From: an uncultured Lachnospiraceae bacterium
Lineage (GTDB): Bacteria > Bacillota > Clostridia > Lachnospirales > Lachnospiraceae
NCBI GenBank assembly: GCA_902775485.1
Contig: CACYMJ010000018.1
Location: 1-38,267 of the forward strand
Reading direction: 5' to 3'
Length of the DNA stretch: 38,267 bases
Program-made: the position numbers and the translations under genes
The notes under the pieces: generated by a model
What the model was told of the DNA's origin: nothing
Databases searched by the model: none
The model's input: only the letters and a program-made list of their open reading frames with translations
Part shown: one piece after another, positions 16,834 to 24,561 of the stretch
Numbering within the stretch: the stretch's first letter is position 1
How the letters are laid out: the number at the start of each line of letters is the position of its first letter

Positions 16834-18234
16834 CTACTGTGAGATATATCCCGCTGCATCTATGGCGTTCTGTGTCTCGGAAAAATCGCTCATCACACGC
16901 CTGTATGTCTCATCCGCCATTTCAGTATTCCCGGATTCCCTGTAAGCATATGCAAGGTCCATAAGATAGTCGGAATTATCGGGAGCAAGTTCGCTCGCCT
17001 TAAGAAAATATTCTATCGCTGTTTTGTAATCCTTCGTCGTAAGAGCCGCCTTGGCCTTGTCGGAATAATCCTTCAGGGCTGATCCTGCGGTCACTTCCTT
17101 CATTCTGGCATACAGTTCCTTAAAGCTCTCGGATGAATCGGCCAGGTAATCCGGTCCTATCCCATCCAGTTCCTCGATCGCCTTTCCGGAGTTTGCCGGA
17201 TCGTCAAGATACGTTTTTACCGCCCTTAACATCTTGTCATTTTCGGTAACCGCACCGTTGGTTCCGGTAAGCTCATCTATCTGGCGCTGCAGTTCCCTGT
17301 TCTGTGTCTCAAGCGTCTCGGCCTTTTTGACGGACTCCTGATGCGAAGCTTTTTCCGCAGTCAGTTCCTCGCTGACCGCCATAAACTTTTCATCCGTCTC
17401 TGTCGTTGCCATGGATATCCTGCCCGGAAGTATGAGATACCAGCATATGGCAATACCTATAACAAGTCCTATGACGATATTGATGATGCTCGAAAATCCG
17501 CGCTTTTCCTTCACACCCACAGGCTGGATGATAGTGTCGTTCCCGTTCTGGTAAGTGATGATATCCTGAGGAAGGAGTGCGGGGTTGTTGCCCTTGTTGT
17601 CTCCCGCATTTATCTGCTCGGTAAGTATGTTGTTGATCTCTTTTAGATACCGCTGTGTCGTCGTGTCGTTCCTGTCGATCCTGATCGCGCGAAGGAGCGT
17701 ACGCCTTGCCTTCTCATAGTCCTTGATCTCTATGTACAAAAGTGCGAGAAGCTGATATCCGCTTATGAGATTTTCGTTTATGGACAGAACCTTTTTCAGC
17801 TGTACGATGGCAAGATCCTGACTGTTCTGGTAACAGTAATTGAGAGCCTGGTTGTATTTTTTGATCGTCTGGTTGATCGTATCGAGTCTTGCCGGATTGC
17901 TCTGGAGAAAATCGATATACTGGTCCGCGATGTTCTTTTTGCTCTCGTAATTCTTGCTTATTATCCACTCAGAAAGAGCCGGAACCACCTCACCTCTTTC
18001 AAAGTAACACAGTCCCAGCAGATTTCTCGCATCGATATTTCTTTTATTGTATTTCAGACTCTCATTAAGAGATACGATCGCCCCCGAGATATCACGCACA
18101 TTTGCCTTTGCAAGACCGTCATTATACAGTCTGTTGGACATACACATGATATGCCTGTACGTGCGTACATCGGTGCCGCAGGACATACAGATGTCTTCCG
18201 GGCCGAGGCGGTTGCCGCATACAAAACATTTCAT
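16834..18234 (-). CDS. Zinc-ribbon and TPR protein with a central transmembrane helix
   Basis: This 466-residue protein begins with a Cys4 zinc ribbon (Cys3, Cys6, Cys16, Cys19 in MKCFVCGNRLGPEDICMSCG). TPR-like helical repeats follow (about residues 30-205, for example NARNLLGLCYFERGEVVPAL-type units and YQLLALLYIEIKDYEKARR). One transmembrane helix at about 248-270 (INIVIGLVIGIAICWYLIL) leads to a coiled coil (about 275-320) and C-terminal TPRs (about 380-460, AIEYFLKASELAPDNSDYL). The N-terminal half is probably cytosolic and the C-terminal half outside. The ATG overlaps the stop of the 49-residue gene as ATGA, so translation is coupled. Such proteins usually scaffold complexes; no partner is proven. 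Confidence 0.8.
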   Translation of the reverse strand: MKCFVCGNRLGPEDICMSCGTDVRTYRHIMCMSNRLYNDGLAKANVRDISGAIVSLNESLKYNKRNIDARNLLGLCYFERGEVVPALSEWIISKNYESKKNIADQYIDFLQSNPARLDTINQTIKKYNQALNYCYQNSQDLAIVQLKKVLSINENLISGYQLLALLYIEIKDYEKARRTLLRAIRIDRNDTTTQRYLKEINNILTEQINAGDNKGNNPALLPQDIITYQNGNDTIIQPVGVKEKRGFSSIINIVIGLVIGIAICWYLILPGRISMATTETDEKFMAVSEELTAEKASHQESVKKAETLETQNRELQRQIDELTGTNGAVTENDKMLRAVKTYLDDPANSGKAIEELDGIGPDYLADSSESFKELYARMKEVTAGSALKDYSDKAKAALTTKDYKTAIEYFLKASELAPDNSDYLMDLAYAYRESGNTEMADETYRRVMSDFSETQNAIDAAGYISQ

Positions 18235-18380
18235 AATACTTTATTCTCTTTTTCCCTTCGGAGCATCTCGACCATTATGTCCGTCATATCCGTAAGCTCA
18301 TGTTCCCTTACGGCACTTTCGACCTCTTCGACTTCCATGCTCGGATGAAATTTCTTGAGCTCTTCCTCAAAATTGATCAT
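18231..18380 (-). CDS. Small acidic protein, 49 residues, coupled at both ends
   Basis: This short gene reads MINFEEELKKFHPSMEVEEV and ends RREKENKVL. It is acidic and helical-looking, with no membrane segment. Its ATG (18380) overlaps the stop of the FapA-like gene as ATGA, and its TGA (18233-18231) overlaps the ATG of the zinc-ribbon TPR gene in the same way. The frame is open exactly between these two junctions, which is strong evidence that it is translated. I do not recognise a family. Because it is locked between the two larger genes, a role as a small partner or adaptor for one of them is a reasonable inference. Confidence 0.75.
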   Translation of the reverse strand: MINFEEELKKFHPSMEVEEVESAVREHELTDMTDIMVEMLRREKENKVL

Positions 18381-19762
18381 AGTGTTTTAACCTCTATCTC
18401 ACTCGACCCTTCGGGTCTGAAAAATCTTACATGCTGCAGCATATTGGGAACCTTTAGTTCCTTGTTGTCGATCCTGACGATAACTCCGGGAAAAACGGTA
18501 TCCTCTATTTCGACTGCAGCCTCCATTCCGACATTCATCGTTGCTTCGATCTCATCGAGTTCCCTCTTGACGTGCTCGAGAAGTCTTTCATCACGCTTGA
18601 GTCTTCTTGTCAGCTGGCTGATCTTTGCTTCCTTTACCTCTTTCGGATCGTTCGTTATCCTTACATCCCTTATCTGCGTGATCAGTGCCGCCGTCTTCTT
18701 TATGCTCTCTTTTGTGCTTTCGGCCTTGGCAGAGAGCAGATGATGACGTTTGTCATATTCATCGCTAATACCGGATGCGATAACGGTCCTGACCTCAACT
18801 TTGTTTCCTGCCTGGGCCGCACTGATCTTGCCGACGCTGTGATTGACGCCTCCGATCAGGGCGCCGCGCCTTCCGTTGATCCTGATCGATCCTCCGGCAG
18901 ATACCGTTGAGTTGAGTATGATGTTCGCCTCAATGTCTCCCTTGGCCTTTGCCTCGGTAAACTCTATGAAATTGGCATATATCGTACCCCCGCTTATCAG
19001 CTTGGCACGTCCGCCGCCCTGCATTCCCTTTTTGAGTACGATGTCGCCCTCGGCTATTATCGTTGCGCCTTCCACGCTTCCCTCGACGGTCACGGATTTT
19101 GTTGCCCTTATATATGTTCCGGTCCTTACGTTTCCGTGAACTATAACATCTCCCCTGAAATCGATCCGGCCGATCACAAGATCAAGATCGTGTTTGAGTT
19201 CATAAAGATCACGTACATGGAGTTTGAAATTGTCATATTCGACACGGCCTTCCATCGTTGACGTATATGTATTGCCGTCGAACGAAACCTCAAATCCCGA
19301 TCCTTTAAGGGCCGGAAGTTCCTTTGGAGGCTTACACCTGATCTCACGGTTTTTGACATCAAGTCCCGAACTTCCAGGAACAGCGGGATGATATACCGCA
19401 AGAACATCCCCGGGGCTGACCGACTGAATGACGCTCATACTCTGGTAATCCACGGATCCGTCCGAACGGATCTCGGGATGTTTGATCTCGCCTATCGAAA
19501 ACAGGAACTCGTAATATCCGGGCACGGTCTCGATAAGCCTCTTGCCCGTTGCGACCTCGACATCCTTCAGATAGATCTTTTCCCTGATCAGTTTTTCGAT
19601 CTCGGAATAAACATACCCGGAGATCACACCGTTTGCGCGCAAAAAATGCGTGATGTCATCAACCGTTATCGACTCGCCCTCCTCGGGGGCCGCAACGAAA
19701 ACAGTTGCACTCATGCTGTCATCAGATATTTTGCATTTCCACTTTTCGGTGTTTGCTGCCAT
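18377..19762 (-). CDS. FapA/DUF342 family protein
   Basis: This 461-residue cytosolic protein matches the DUF342 (FapA) family. An N-terminal alpha/beta region (about 1-160, ending near SPGDVLAVYHPAVPGSSGLD) leads to a right-handed beta-helix (about 170-335) with glycine-spaced repeats such as GDVIVHGNVRTGTYIRA, GSVEGATIIAEGDIVL and GGSIRINGRRGALIGG. A coiled coil follows (about 345-415) and then a short beta segment. FapA in Vibrio affects polar localisation and flagellar assembly; many Firmicutes without known flagellar links carry homologues. No flagellar gene is seen here. The start ATG 19762 has AAAGG a few bases upstream and lies 11 bases after the valS stop. It is coupled by ATGA to the small gene downstream. 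Confidence 0.88.
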   Translation of the reverse strand: MAANTEKWKCKISDDSMSATVFVAAPEEGESITVDDITHFLRANGVISGYVYSEIEKLIREKIYLKDVEVATGKRLIETVPGYYEFLFSIGEIKHPEIRSDGSVDYQSMSVIQSVSPGDVLAVYHPAVPGSSGLDVKNREIRCKPPKELPALKGSGFEVSFDGNTYTSTMEGRVEYDNFKLHVRDLYELKHDLDLVIGRIDFRGDVIVHGNVRTGTYIRATKSVTVEGSVEGATIIAEGDIVLKKGMQGGGRAKLISGGTIYANFIEFTEAKAKGDIEANIILNSTVSAGGSIRINGRRGALIGGVNHSVGKISAAQAGNKVEVRTVIASGISDEYDKRHHLLSAKAESTKESIKKTAALITQIRDVRITNDPKEVKEAKISQLTRRLKRDERLLEHVKRELDEIEATMNVGMEAAVEIEDTVFPGVIVRIDNKELKVPNMLQHVRFFRPEGSSEIEVKTL

Positions 19763-19773
19763 CAGCCTTTATC

Positions 19774-22452
19774 CTATCTTTTCTTCAGCATATCAAGACG
19801 CTCCGATACCTGAACATGAAGCTGTCTGTATTTTTCGAGCTTCTCCTTTTCCTCGTTTATCTTTGCTTCCGGTGCTTTGCTCATGAACTTATCGTTCGAG
19901 AGCATTCCCTCGCACCTTTTTATCTCGCCCGCAAGACGGCCAAGCTCTTTTTCAAGTCTTGCCTTTTCTGCGGCTATATCAACAAGTTCGGCGAACGGGA
20001 TGTAGATGACCGCATTTGCTATCATGACCGATACGGCATCATCATCAATGCCGCTCCTGTCGCTCTGAATCGTACATGAGGCCGCACCGGAAAGACTTTC
20101 GAAGAACAGTCTGCCCGACTCAAACGCTTTGGCCACGTCCTCGTCTCCGGTAACAACAAATACATTGGCCTTCTTTGACTGGGGTACGTTCATCTCGCTC
20201 CTGATATTTCTGATGCCCCTTACCGCTTCCTTGATCAGTTCGATCTGTGCTTCATCTTCTTCAAACTGCCTCTGCTTTGTAAATACCGGCCATGAAGAGA
20301 TCATGATCGAATCCGCTTCGCGCTCCTCATCGCCCTCGGTCAGTGTACAGAATATCTCTTCGGTGATGAACGGCATAAATGGATGAAGGAGCTTAAGCGA
20401 ATCAATGAGGACCGATTTGAGCGTATAAAGAGCCGCATTTGCACTCTTTGCATCATCGGAGTTAAACCTCGGCTTGATCATCTCGATGTACCAGTCGCAC
20501 AGAACATCGTATATAAAATCGTAAACCTTGCCCGCCGCGATGCCGAGCTCATATTTTTCCATGTTGTCGGTAACTTCGGCGACAACATTGTTAAGCCTTG
20601 AAAGCACCCATCTGTCAACGGGCCACAGATCTTCATCGGCAGGTCTCGTGATGTTCTTGCCTTCCATGTTCATCATTATGAAACGCGAAGCATTCCATAC
20701 CTTGTTCGCAAAGTTCCTGCTGGCCTCGACTCTCTCGTCGGTAAACCTCATGTCATTACCGGGTGCGTTTCCTGTAACGAGAGTAAAGCGGAGTGCATCA
20801 GCACCGTACTTTTCTATGACCTCGAGAGGATCGATACCGTTGCCGAGGGATTTGCTCATCTTTCGTCCCTGTCCGTCACGGACCAGGCCGTGGAAAAGAA
20901 CAGTCGAGAAAGGTTTTGCCCCCATATGTTCATATCCCGAGAAGATCATCCTGATGACCCAGAAGAATATGATGTCATAACCGGTAACAAGAACATCGGT
21001 CGGATAGAAATAATCAAGTTCGGGTGTCTTCTCCGGCCAGCCGAGTGTTGAAAAAGGCCACAGTGCCGATGAGAACCATGTATCAAGAGTATCCTCGTCC
21101 TGGGTGATATGCACGGATCCGCACTTCGGACACTTTTCCGGTGCGGACTCGGCAACGATCATCTCGCCGCAATCGCTGCAGTAATATGCGGGGATACGAT
21201 GTCCCCACCACAGCTGTCTGCTTATACACCAGTCACGTATATTCTCCGTCCAGTTAAAATATGTCCTGTCCATTCTCGGAGGTACAAGCTTTATATCCCC
21301 GTTTTTAACCCCCTCTTCGGCAGGCTTTATCAGCTCGTCCATCTTAACGAACCACTGCTGCTTGACGAGAGGCTGTATGGTAGCGCCGCACCTGTCATGA
21401 GTTCCGACGTTATGGGAATAATCCTCTATCTTGACAAGAAGTCCCTGCGACTTAAGCTCCTCAACTATGGCCGCCCTTGCGTCCATATCAGTCATGCCGT
21501 TGTATTTGCCGCCGTTTTCGTTGATCGTACCGTCGTCGTTCATGACATTGACGATCGGAAGGTTGTGACGTTTTCCGACCTCAAAATCGTTAGGGTCATG
21601 GCCCGGAGTGATCTTTACAACACCCGTTCCGAATTCCATATCAACATATGTATCCTCAACAACAGGTATCGCCTTGTTCACTATCGGCAGCCATACGCTC
21701 CTGCCGTGAAGATGCGTATAACGCTCATCATCGGGATGTACGGCAACAGCCGTATCACCGAGCATGGTCTCGGGACGGGTCGTTGCAAACGTAAGGAATT
21801 CGGTCGTTGAAGGTTTTCCGTCGTCCCCGACGACCGGATATTTTATATGCCATAAATGCGAAGGCTGCTCAACGTATTCGACCTCCGCATCCGATATCGA
21901 TGTATTACATACGGGACACCAGTTGATTATCCTGGCACCCTTATAGATAAGTCCCTTGTCATAAAGATTGACGAACACTCTGGTGACGGCCTTGTTACAG
22001 CCCTCATCCATAGTAAACCTCTCACGCTGCCAGTCACAGGAACTGCCGAGTTTGCGAAGCTGTTTCGTTATCCTTCCGCCATACTCGCGTCTCCAGTCCC
22101 ATACTCTTTCAAGGAACTTCTCACGGCCAAGCTCGTGCTTGTCTATTCCCTGTTTCTTCAGCTCGGACATGACGCGCACTTCCGTTGCGATGCTCGCATG
22201 GTCCGTTCCGGGCTGCCAGAGGGCATTATATCCCTGCATCCTTTTAAAACGGATCAGGATATCCTGCATCGTATTGTCAAGCGCATGTCCCATATGAAGC
22301 TGTCCCGTGATGTTCGGGGGCGGCATCACAATGGTAAACGGCTTCTTTGACCTGTCTACCTCGGCATGAAAATAGCCGCTGCTCTCCCACTTTTCGTATA
22401 ATCTTCCCTCCATATCCGAAGGATCGTATGTCTTTGCAAGTTCTCGACTCAT
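19774..22452 (-). CDS. valS: Valyl-tRNA synthetase
   Basis: This 892-residue class I synthetase charges tRNA-Val and edits mischarged threonine. Visible motifs are PPNITGQLHMGHALDNT (HIGH), the editing-domain segment TTRPETMLGDTAVAVHP, and RKMSKSLGNGIDP (KMSKS). The C-terminal coiled-coil arm typical of ValRS is present (about 825-892, EKARLEKELGRLAGEIKR). Cys pairs CSDCGEM and CPKCGSVH lie in the zinc-like insertion. The start is the ATG at 22452, with GGAG about 10 bases upstream; a TTG start 21 bases further up would leave no ribosome binding site. The upstream gap is too short for a T-box leader. The FapA-like gene follows after 11 bases. Confidence 0.97.
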   Translation of the reverse strand: MSRELAKTYDPSDMEGRLYEKWESSGYFHAEVDRSKKPFTIVMPPPNITGQLHMGHALDNTMQDILIRFKRMQGYNALWQPGTDHASIATEVRVMSELKKQGIDKHELGREKFLERVWDWRREYGGRITKQLRKLGSSCDWQRERFTMDEGCNKAVTRVFVNLYDKGLIYKGARIINWCPVCNTSISDAEVEYVEQPSHLWHIKYPVVGDDGKPSTTEFLTFATTRPETMLGDTAVAVHPDDERYTHLHGRSVWLPIVNKAIPVVEDTYVDMEFGTGVVKITPGHDPNDFEVGKRHNLPIVNVMNDDGTINENGGKYNGMTDMDARAAIVEELKSQGLLVKIEDYSHNVGTHDRCGATIQPLVKQQWFVKMDELIKPAEEGVKNGDIKLVPPRMDRTYFNWTENIRDWCISRQLWWGHRIPAYYCSDCGEMIVAESAPEKCPKCGSVHITQDEDTLDTWFSSALWPFSTLGWPEKTPELDYFYPTDVLVTGYDIIFFWVIRMIFSGYEHMGAKPFSTVLFHGLVRDGQGRKMSKSLGNGIDPLEVIEKYGADALRFTLVTGNAPGNDMRFTDERVEASRNFANKVWNASRFIMMNMEGKNITRPADEDLWPVDRWVLSRLNNVVAEVTDNMEKYELGIAAGKVYDFIYDVLCDWYIEMIKPRFNSDDAKSANAALYTLKSVLIDSLKLLHPFMPFITEEIFCTLTEGDEEREADSIMISSWPVFTKQRQFEEDEAQIELIKEAVRGIRNIRSEMNVPQSKKANVFVVTGDEDVAKAFESGRLFFESLSGAASCTIQSDRSGIDDDAVSVMIANAVIYIPFAELVDIAAEKARLEKELGRLAGEIKRCEGMLSNDKFMSKAPEAKINEEKEKLEKYRQLHVQVSERLDMLKKR

Positions 22453-22487
22453 TTTATTACTGCTCCTGATCAAATTTTAAACATCTA

Positions 22488-22517
22488 ATTATATCACAGA
22501 TAAAGCGCCACGGTAAA
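22488..22517 (-). promoter_or_regulatory. Candidate sigma-A promoter for valS
   Basis: A perfect TATAAT -10 (22493-22488), preceded by TGA, lies 18 bases from a TTTACC -35 (22517-22512) on the minus strand. The predicted leader to the valS ATG is about 30 bases. Confidence 0.55.
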
Positions 22518-22525
22518 GAAAACGC

Positions 22526-23818
22526 TTATATGATGACACGGTCTCTTCCGCCCTGCTTTCCTTCGTACAGTTTATCATCGGCCTTGCGGATCAGATGATT
22601 GATCGCAATGCCCGGCTCCTTCTCTGCCGCACCGAATGTCATCGTGACCTTATGTATCTGTCCGTTGTATTCGACATCCTTGTCATGAAGCGCCTGCCTT
22701 ATCTCCATAAGGGCACCCCGTGCCTTTTCTATATCGCAGTTCTCATACACGAGCAGGAACTCCTCTCCGCCCCATCTGGCAACAAATCCGTCTCTTCCGT
22801 TCATGCCGGCATTTAAAAGATGCGCTACCTCGCGCAGCACGACGTCACCGCATTCATGTCCGAACGTATCGTTGAATTTTTTGAAATGGTCTATGTCGCC
22901 GATCGCGACGCAGTATTTAACACCGCTCTCTTCGATCTGATCGATCCGCTTTTCCGCACTTCTTCTGTTAAACAGTCCCGTCAGCACATCGCGCTCTATA
23001 AGGCGTCTTAGCGCGATCTGCAGGCTGTTCAGATTCCTGCCCATCTCTCCGAGTTCATCCTCGCGCTGTACTACCCTTGCATCAAGCTTGGCGTCAAGTT
23101 TGTTATCCGCGAGCTTTTTCATAAAATCAAGCATGAACTTGACAACCCTGACAAGATTGTTTGCAAACATCATGATGAACACCGACGTGATCGCGATCGC
23201 GAGCACCATGACGACAAGATTCGTATTGACGGATCTGTTGATGTTGGATCTCAGTTCGTCAACAGGTTTTGCCACTCCGATCATTCCCACGCACTCACCC
23301 GAAAAAGCCGATATTATCGGTTCGTAATATGCATAGTATTTTCCGCCGCCGATATCAACATTGTCATAAAACTTCGACATCTTGTTGCGGAAAACTTCAT
23401 CCACCAGTTTCTCGCTCGCGACACTCTTGATCATCCTCTCTTCGGATGCATCCCGAAGCGTTGTTATCAGTCTTGTGTCGTAATAGAAGATCGATATCTC
23501 AAGGCTGCTCTTTTCGGCGATGCTGTCGATCATGTCATATTCTTCGGAGATGAGTGCATCGCCCTTGTAGAGCCTGATCGCCTCTCCGTCCAGTTTTGCA
23601 TCGTATTCTCCGGGATATGCATGATCATATGCGGCAAGGACCGAAAGCGCCACATTCTTAAGATTATCCTTTGCCTCCACCGTCATCGAGTCGCGCACGG
23701 ACCTCGAGCACACGGTCATCATAACGATGCCGCAGACAATGAGCGGCAGCAGTGTCATCGCCAGAAATTCAATGTAGAATGACCTGTTTCCCTTCTTGGT
23801 AACCCTTGTCAGTTTCAT
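22526..23818 (-). CDS. Membrane diguanylate cyclase (sensor-HAMP-GGDEF)
   Basis: This 430-residue protein makes cyclic di-GMP from two GTP. A first transmembrane helix (about 17-38) and a second (about 198-220) flank an extracytoplasmic Cache-like sensor domain. A HAMP-like linker (about 220-265, REDELGEMGRNLNSL) leads to the GGDEF domain (about 270-430) with DVLTGLFNRRSAEKR, GDIDHFKKFNDTFGHECGD and the active-site ARWGGEEF. The RxxD inhibitory site normally five residues before GGEEF is not present (GRDG at that place), so product inhibition at this site is unlikely. The ATG at 23818 overlaps the PHP gene stop as ATGA, with GGAGGAAGG just upstream, so the two are translated together. The external ligand is unknown. 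Confidence 0.93.
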   Translation of the reverse strand: MKLTRVTKKGNRSFYIEFLAMTLLPLIVCGIVMMTVCSRSVRDSMTVEAKDNLKNVALSVLAAYDHAYPGEYDAKLDGEAIRLYKGDALISEEYDMIDSIAEKSSLEISIFYYDTRLITTLRDASEERMIKSVASEKLVDEVFRNKMSKFYDNVDIGGGKYYAYYEPIISAFSGECVGMIGVAKPVDELRSNINRSVNTNLVVMVLAIAITSVFIMMFANNLVRVVKFMLDFMKKLADNKLDAKLDARVVQREDELGEMGRNLNSLQIALRRLIERDVLTGLFNRRSAEKRIDQIEESGVKYCVAIGDIDHFKKFNDTFGHECGDVVLREVAHLLNAGMNGRDGFVARWGGEEFLLVYENCDIEKARGALMEIRQALHDKDVEYNGQIHKVTMTFGAAEKEPGIAINHLIRKADDKLYEGKQGGRDRVII

Positions 23819-24561
23819 ATCCTTCCTCCATAAGCATCAAATACATATTCGCCATCCGTTACGCGGTATGAGTCTTTATCCGCATTAAGGATCGCATCCG
23901 TAAAATCTTTTATGCTCCCGAGCCTGTCCGGAAAGGCCATTCCGGCTCCGAAGAGGTTTGTGTTGTGTGTATCGCTTCCCCCTGTTATCGGCATCCTGAG
24001 ACCGTCCGCATAATAAAGCGCTTTTTCGTTGTATTCACGGTTGTCGCTCGCTCCGTTATAAGGGCAGTGGGAGGCGTTTATCGCTTCAACCGCATCGATA
24101 TATTCGGGAAACAGGCGGATCTCTTTGATATAAAAAGCCTTACGGAACGGATGCGCATGCACCACTATCCCGCCGAGCGAATGGATGATCCCAAACTGTT
24201 CGGCGACCGTGGCATCCTTTATCTCGGGATGATCATACATATCGTCTATATCCACTCCGTATATCAGGAATTCGGTTCCGTCATATCCTGCCTCATATCC
24301 CGGAAAAACCGTAAAATCGTTTGCGTCGGCCCATTCTTTTGCCAGATAAAACGGCTCAAAGAAGCGGTCGAGAAAATCCCTCCAGCACAGTTCGCGGCTT
24401 ACGGCTGTATTTCCTCCCCAGTTATGGTTGGTGAGGATCATCCCGGCATAGCCGGCTTCCTTATGCGCCTTTGCCATCTCTACGGCCGTGCTTCTCGCAC
24501 ACGCGCTTGATTCACTGCTGTGGCAGTGCGTCTCGTACAAATACGGATAAAGGCGTTTCAT
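23815..24561 (-). CDS. PHP-domain metal-dependent phosphoesterase
   Basis: This 248-residue cytosolic protein has the PHP metal-binding motifs in order: ETHCHSSE near the N-terminus, ILTNHNWGG, a mid-domain EAGYDG, VVHAHPFRKAF, and GGSDTHNTN near the C-terminus. PHP proteins are trinuclear-metal phosphoesterases; the substrate of this branch is unknown. The start is uncertain. The ATG at 24561 begins the conserved domain but has no clear ribosome binding site; in-frame ATGs at 24597 and 24636 (the latter with GGGGA 6 bases upstream) are alternatives. With any of these, the gene overlaps the end of the GH26-like gene by at least 50 bases in another frame. It is coupled to the diguanylate cyclase gene downstream. 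Confidence 0.82.
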   Translation of the reverse strand: MKRLYPYLYETHCHSSESSACARSTAVEMAKAHKEAGYAGMILTNHNWGGNTAVSRELCWRDFLDRFFEPFYLAKEWADANDFTVFPGYEAGYDGTEFLIYGVDIDDMYDHPEIKDATVAEQFGIIHSLGGIVVHAHPFRKAFYIKEIRLFPEYIDAVEAINASHCPYNGASDNREYNEKALYYADGLRMPITGGSDTHNTNLFGAGMAFPDRLGSIKDFTDAILNADKDSYRVTDGEYVFDAYGGRI

